Assembly (NCBI GenBank): GCA_002386405.1
Contig: DGIP01000313.1
Location: forward strand, 1 to 5,852
DNA from: Stenotrophomonas maltophilia
GTDB lineage: Bacteria; Pseudomonadota; Gammaproteobacteria; Xanthomonadales; Xanthomonadaceae
Direction: 5' to 3'
Length of the DNA: 5,852 nucleotides
Part shown: positions 5,700 to 5,852 of the stretch, in pieces
Numbering within the stretch: position 1 is the first letter of the stretch
Layout: every line of letters starts with the position of its first letter
Program-made: the position numbers and the translations under genes
Notes under the pieces: generated by a model
Seen by the model: the letters and a program-made list of their open reading frames with translations, nothing else
Database searches by the model: none
What the model was told of the DNA's origin: nothing

Positions 5700-5852
5700 C
5701 TATCGGCAATCCCGGTCAAGGCGCGCGTCCACGCCGCGCTGCTCGCGGCTGATCGCGTCGCGCTCGCCTTGCAACGCGCTGTTGTAGCGCCGCACCAGCT
5801 CCCAGCGGCGGTCGCGCAGGATCGAGCAGACTTCGCTGGCGGGCAATGGGTG
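5700..5852 (-). CDS. 3' end of an unknown gene, possible paralogue of the DUF4124-like gene
   Basis: On the minus strand a frame runs from the window edge to TAG at 5702-5700, giving the last 50 residues of a protein whose start lies outside. It reads as real coding sequence: charged, Arg/Glu/Asp-rich and probably helical (RDRRWELVRRYN, QGERDAISREQRG), with cysteines at visible positions 9 and 49. The layout resembles the C-terminus of the gene 33 bp downstream. Both have an 'A-S ... C ... I/L-R-D' start, an Arg/Glu helix and a cysteine a few residues before the end (DCR here, NCAVPR there). The two therefore look like neighbouring paralogues in one operon, but only a short tail can be compared and a DUF4124 domain here is inferred. 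Confidence 0.65.
   Translation of the reverse strand, partial: HPLPASEVCSILRDRRWELVRRYNSALQGERDAISREQRGVDARLDRDCR

Noticed and set aside
1..5852. A new defence, mobile or biosynthetic system
   Set aside because: All complete genes are common chromosomal families or small envelope proteins. No integrase, transposase, nuclease, toxin pair, array or shift in base composition is visible.

Overview
The window is uniformly GC-rich, densely packed gammaproteobacterial chromosome. It most resembles Stenotrophomonas or a close Xanthomonadaceae relative. Two things support this. The gene set (a DUF3106 protein, a NorM-like MATE exporter, a long-form SppA, a tropinone-reductase-like SDR, and DUF4124-type secreted proteins) is familiar from that family. 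In addition, a short palindrome headed by GTAG sits between the last convergent genes and looks like the SMAG/REP repeats described from S. maltophilia. The assignment comes from recognition, not from a database search.

Layout, left to right. Bases 1-330 hold the 3' end of a plus-strand DUF3106-like gene. Bases 402-1772 (+) encode a complete 456-aa MATE multidrug/cation antiporter. Bases 1858-3762 (+) encode a complete 634-aa signal peptide peptidase, SppA, with the catalytic Lys/Ser dyad intact. A strong stem-loop at 3783-3812 ends sppA and probably also ends the gene facing it, a small minus-strand lipoprotein gene (3811-4026). After a 122-bp divergent intergenic region, a GTG-started SDR oxidoreductase gene (4149-4925, +) follows. 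It converges on a minus-strand gene for a secreted, cysteine-rich DUF4124-like protein (4950-5666). Only 24 bp separate their stop codons, and a GTAG palindrome fills nearly all of that space. The window closes with the 3' end of another minus-strand gene (5700-5852), which lies 33 bp upstream of the DUF4124-like gene and may be its paralogue.

How the genes work together. There is no single pathway here. The common theme is cell-envelope housekeeping: an inner-membrane exporter, an inner-membrane protease that clears signal peptides, a predicted outer-membrane lipoprotein, and secreted disulfide-type proteins. The only likely operon is the pair of minus-strand genes at the right end. No tRNA or rRNA gene, CRISPR array, insertion sequence, phage gene or compositional island was seen, and no stretch over 300 bp lacks a gene. 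I found no convincing new multi-gene system. The points most worth checking are the REP-like element that supplies a stop codon, the two adjacent Cys-rich secreted genes, and the uncharacterised small lipoprotein.
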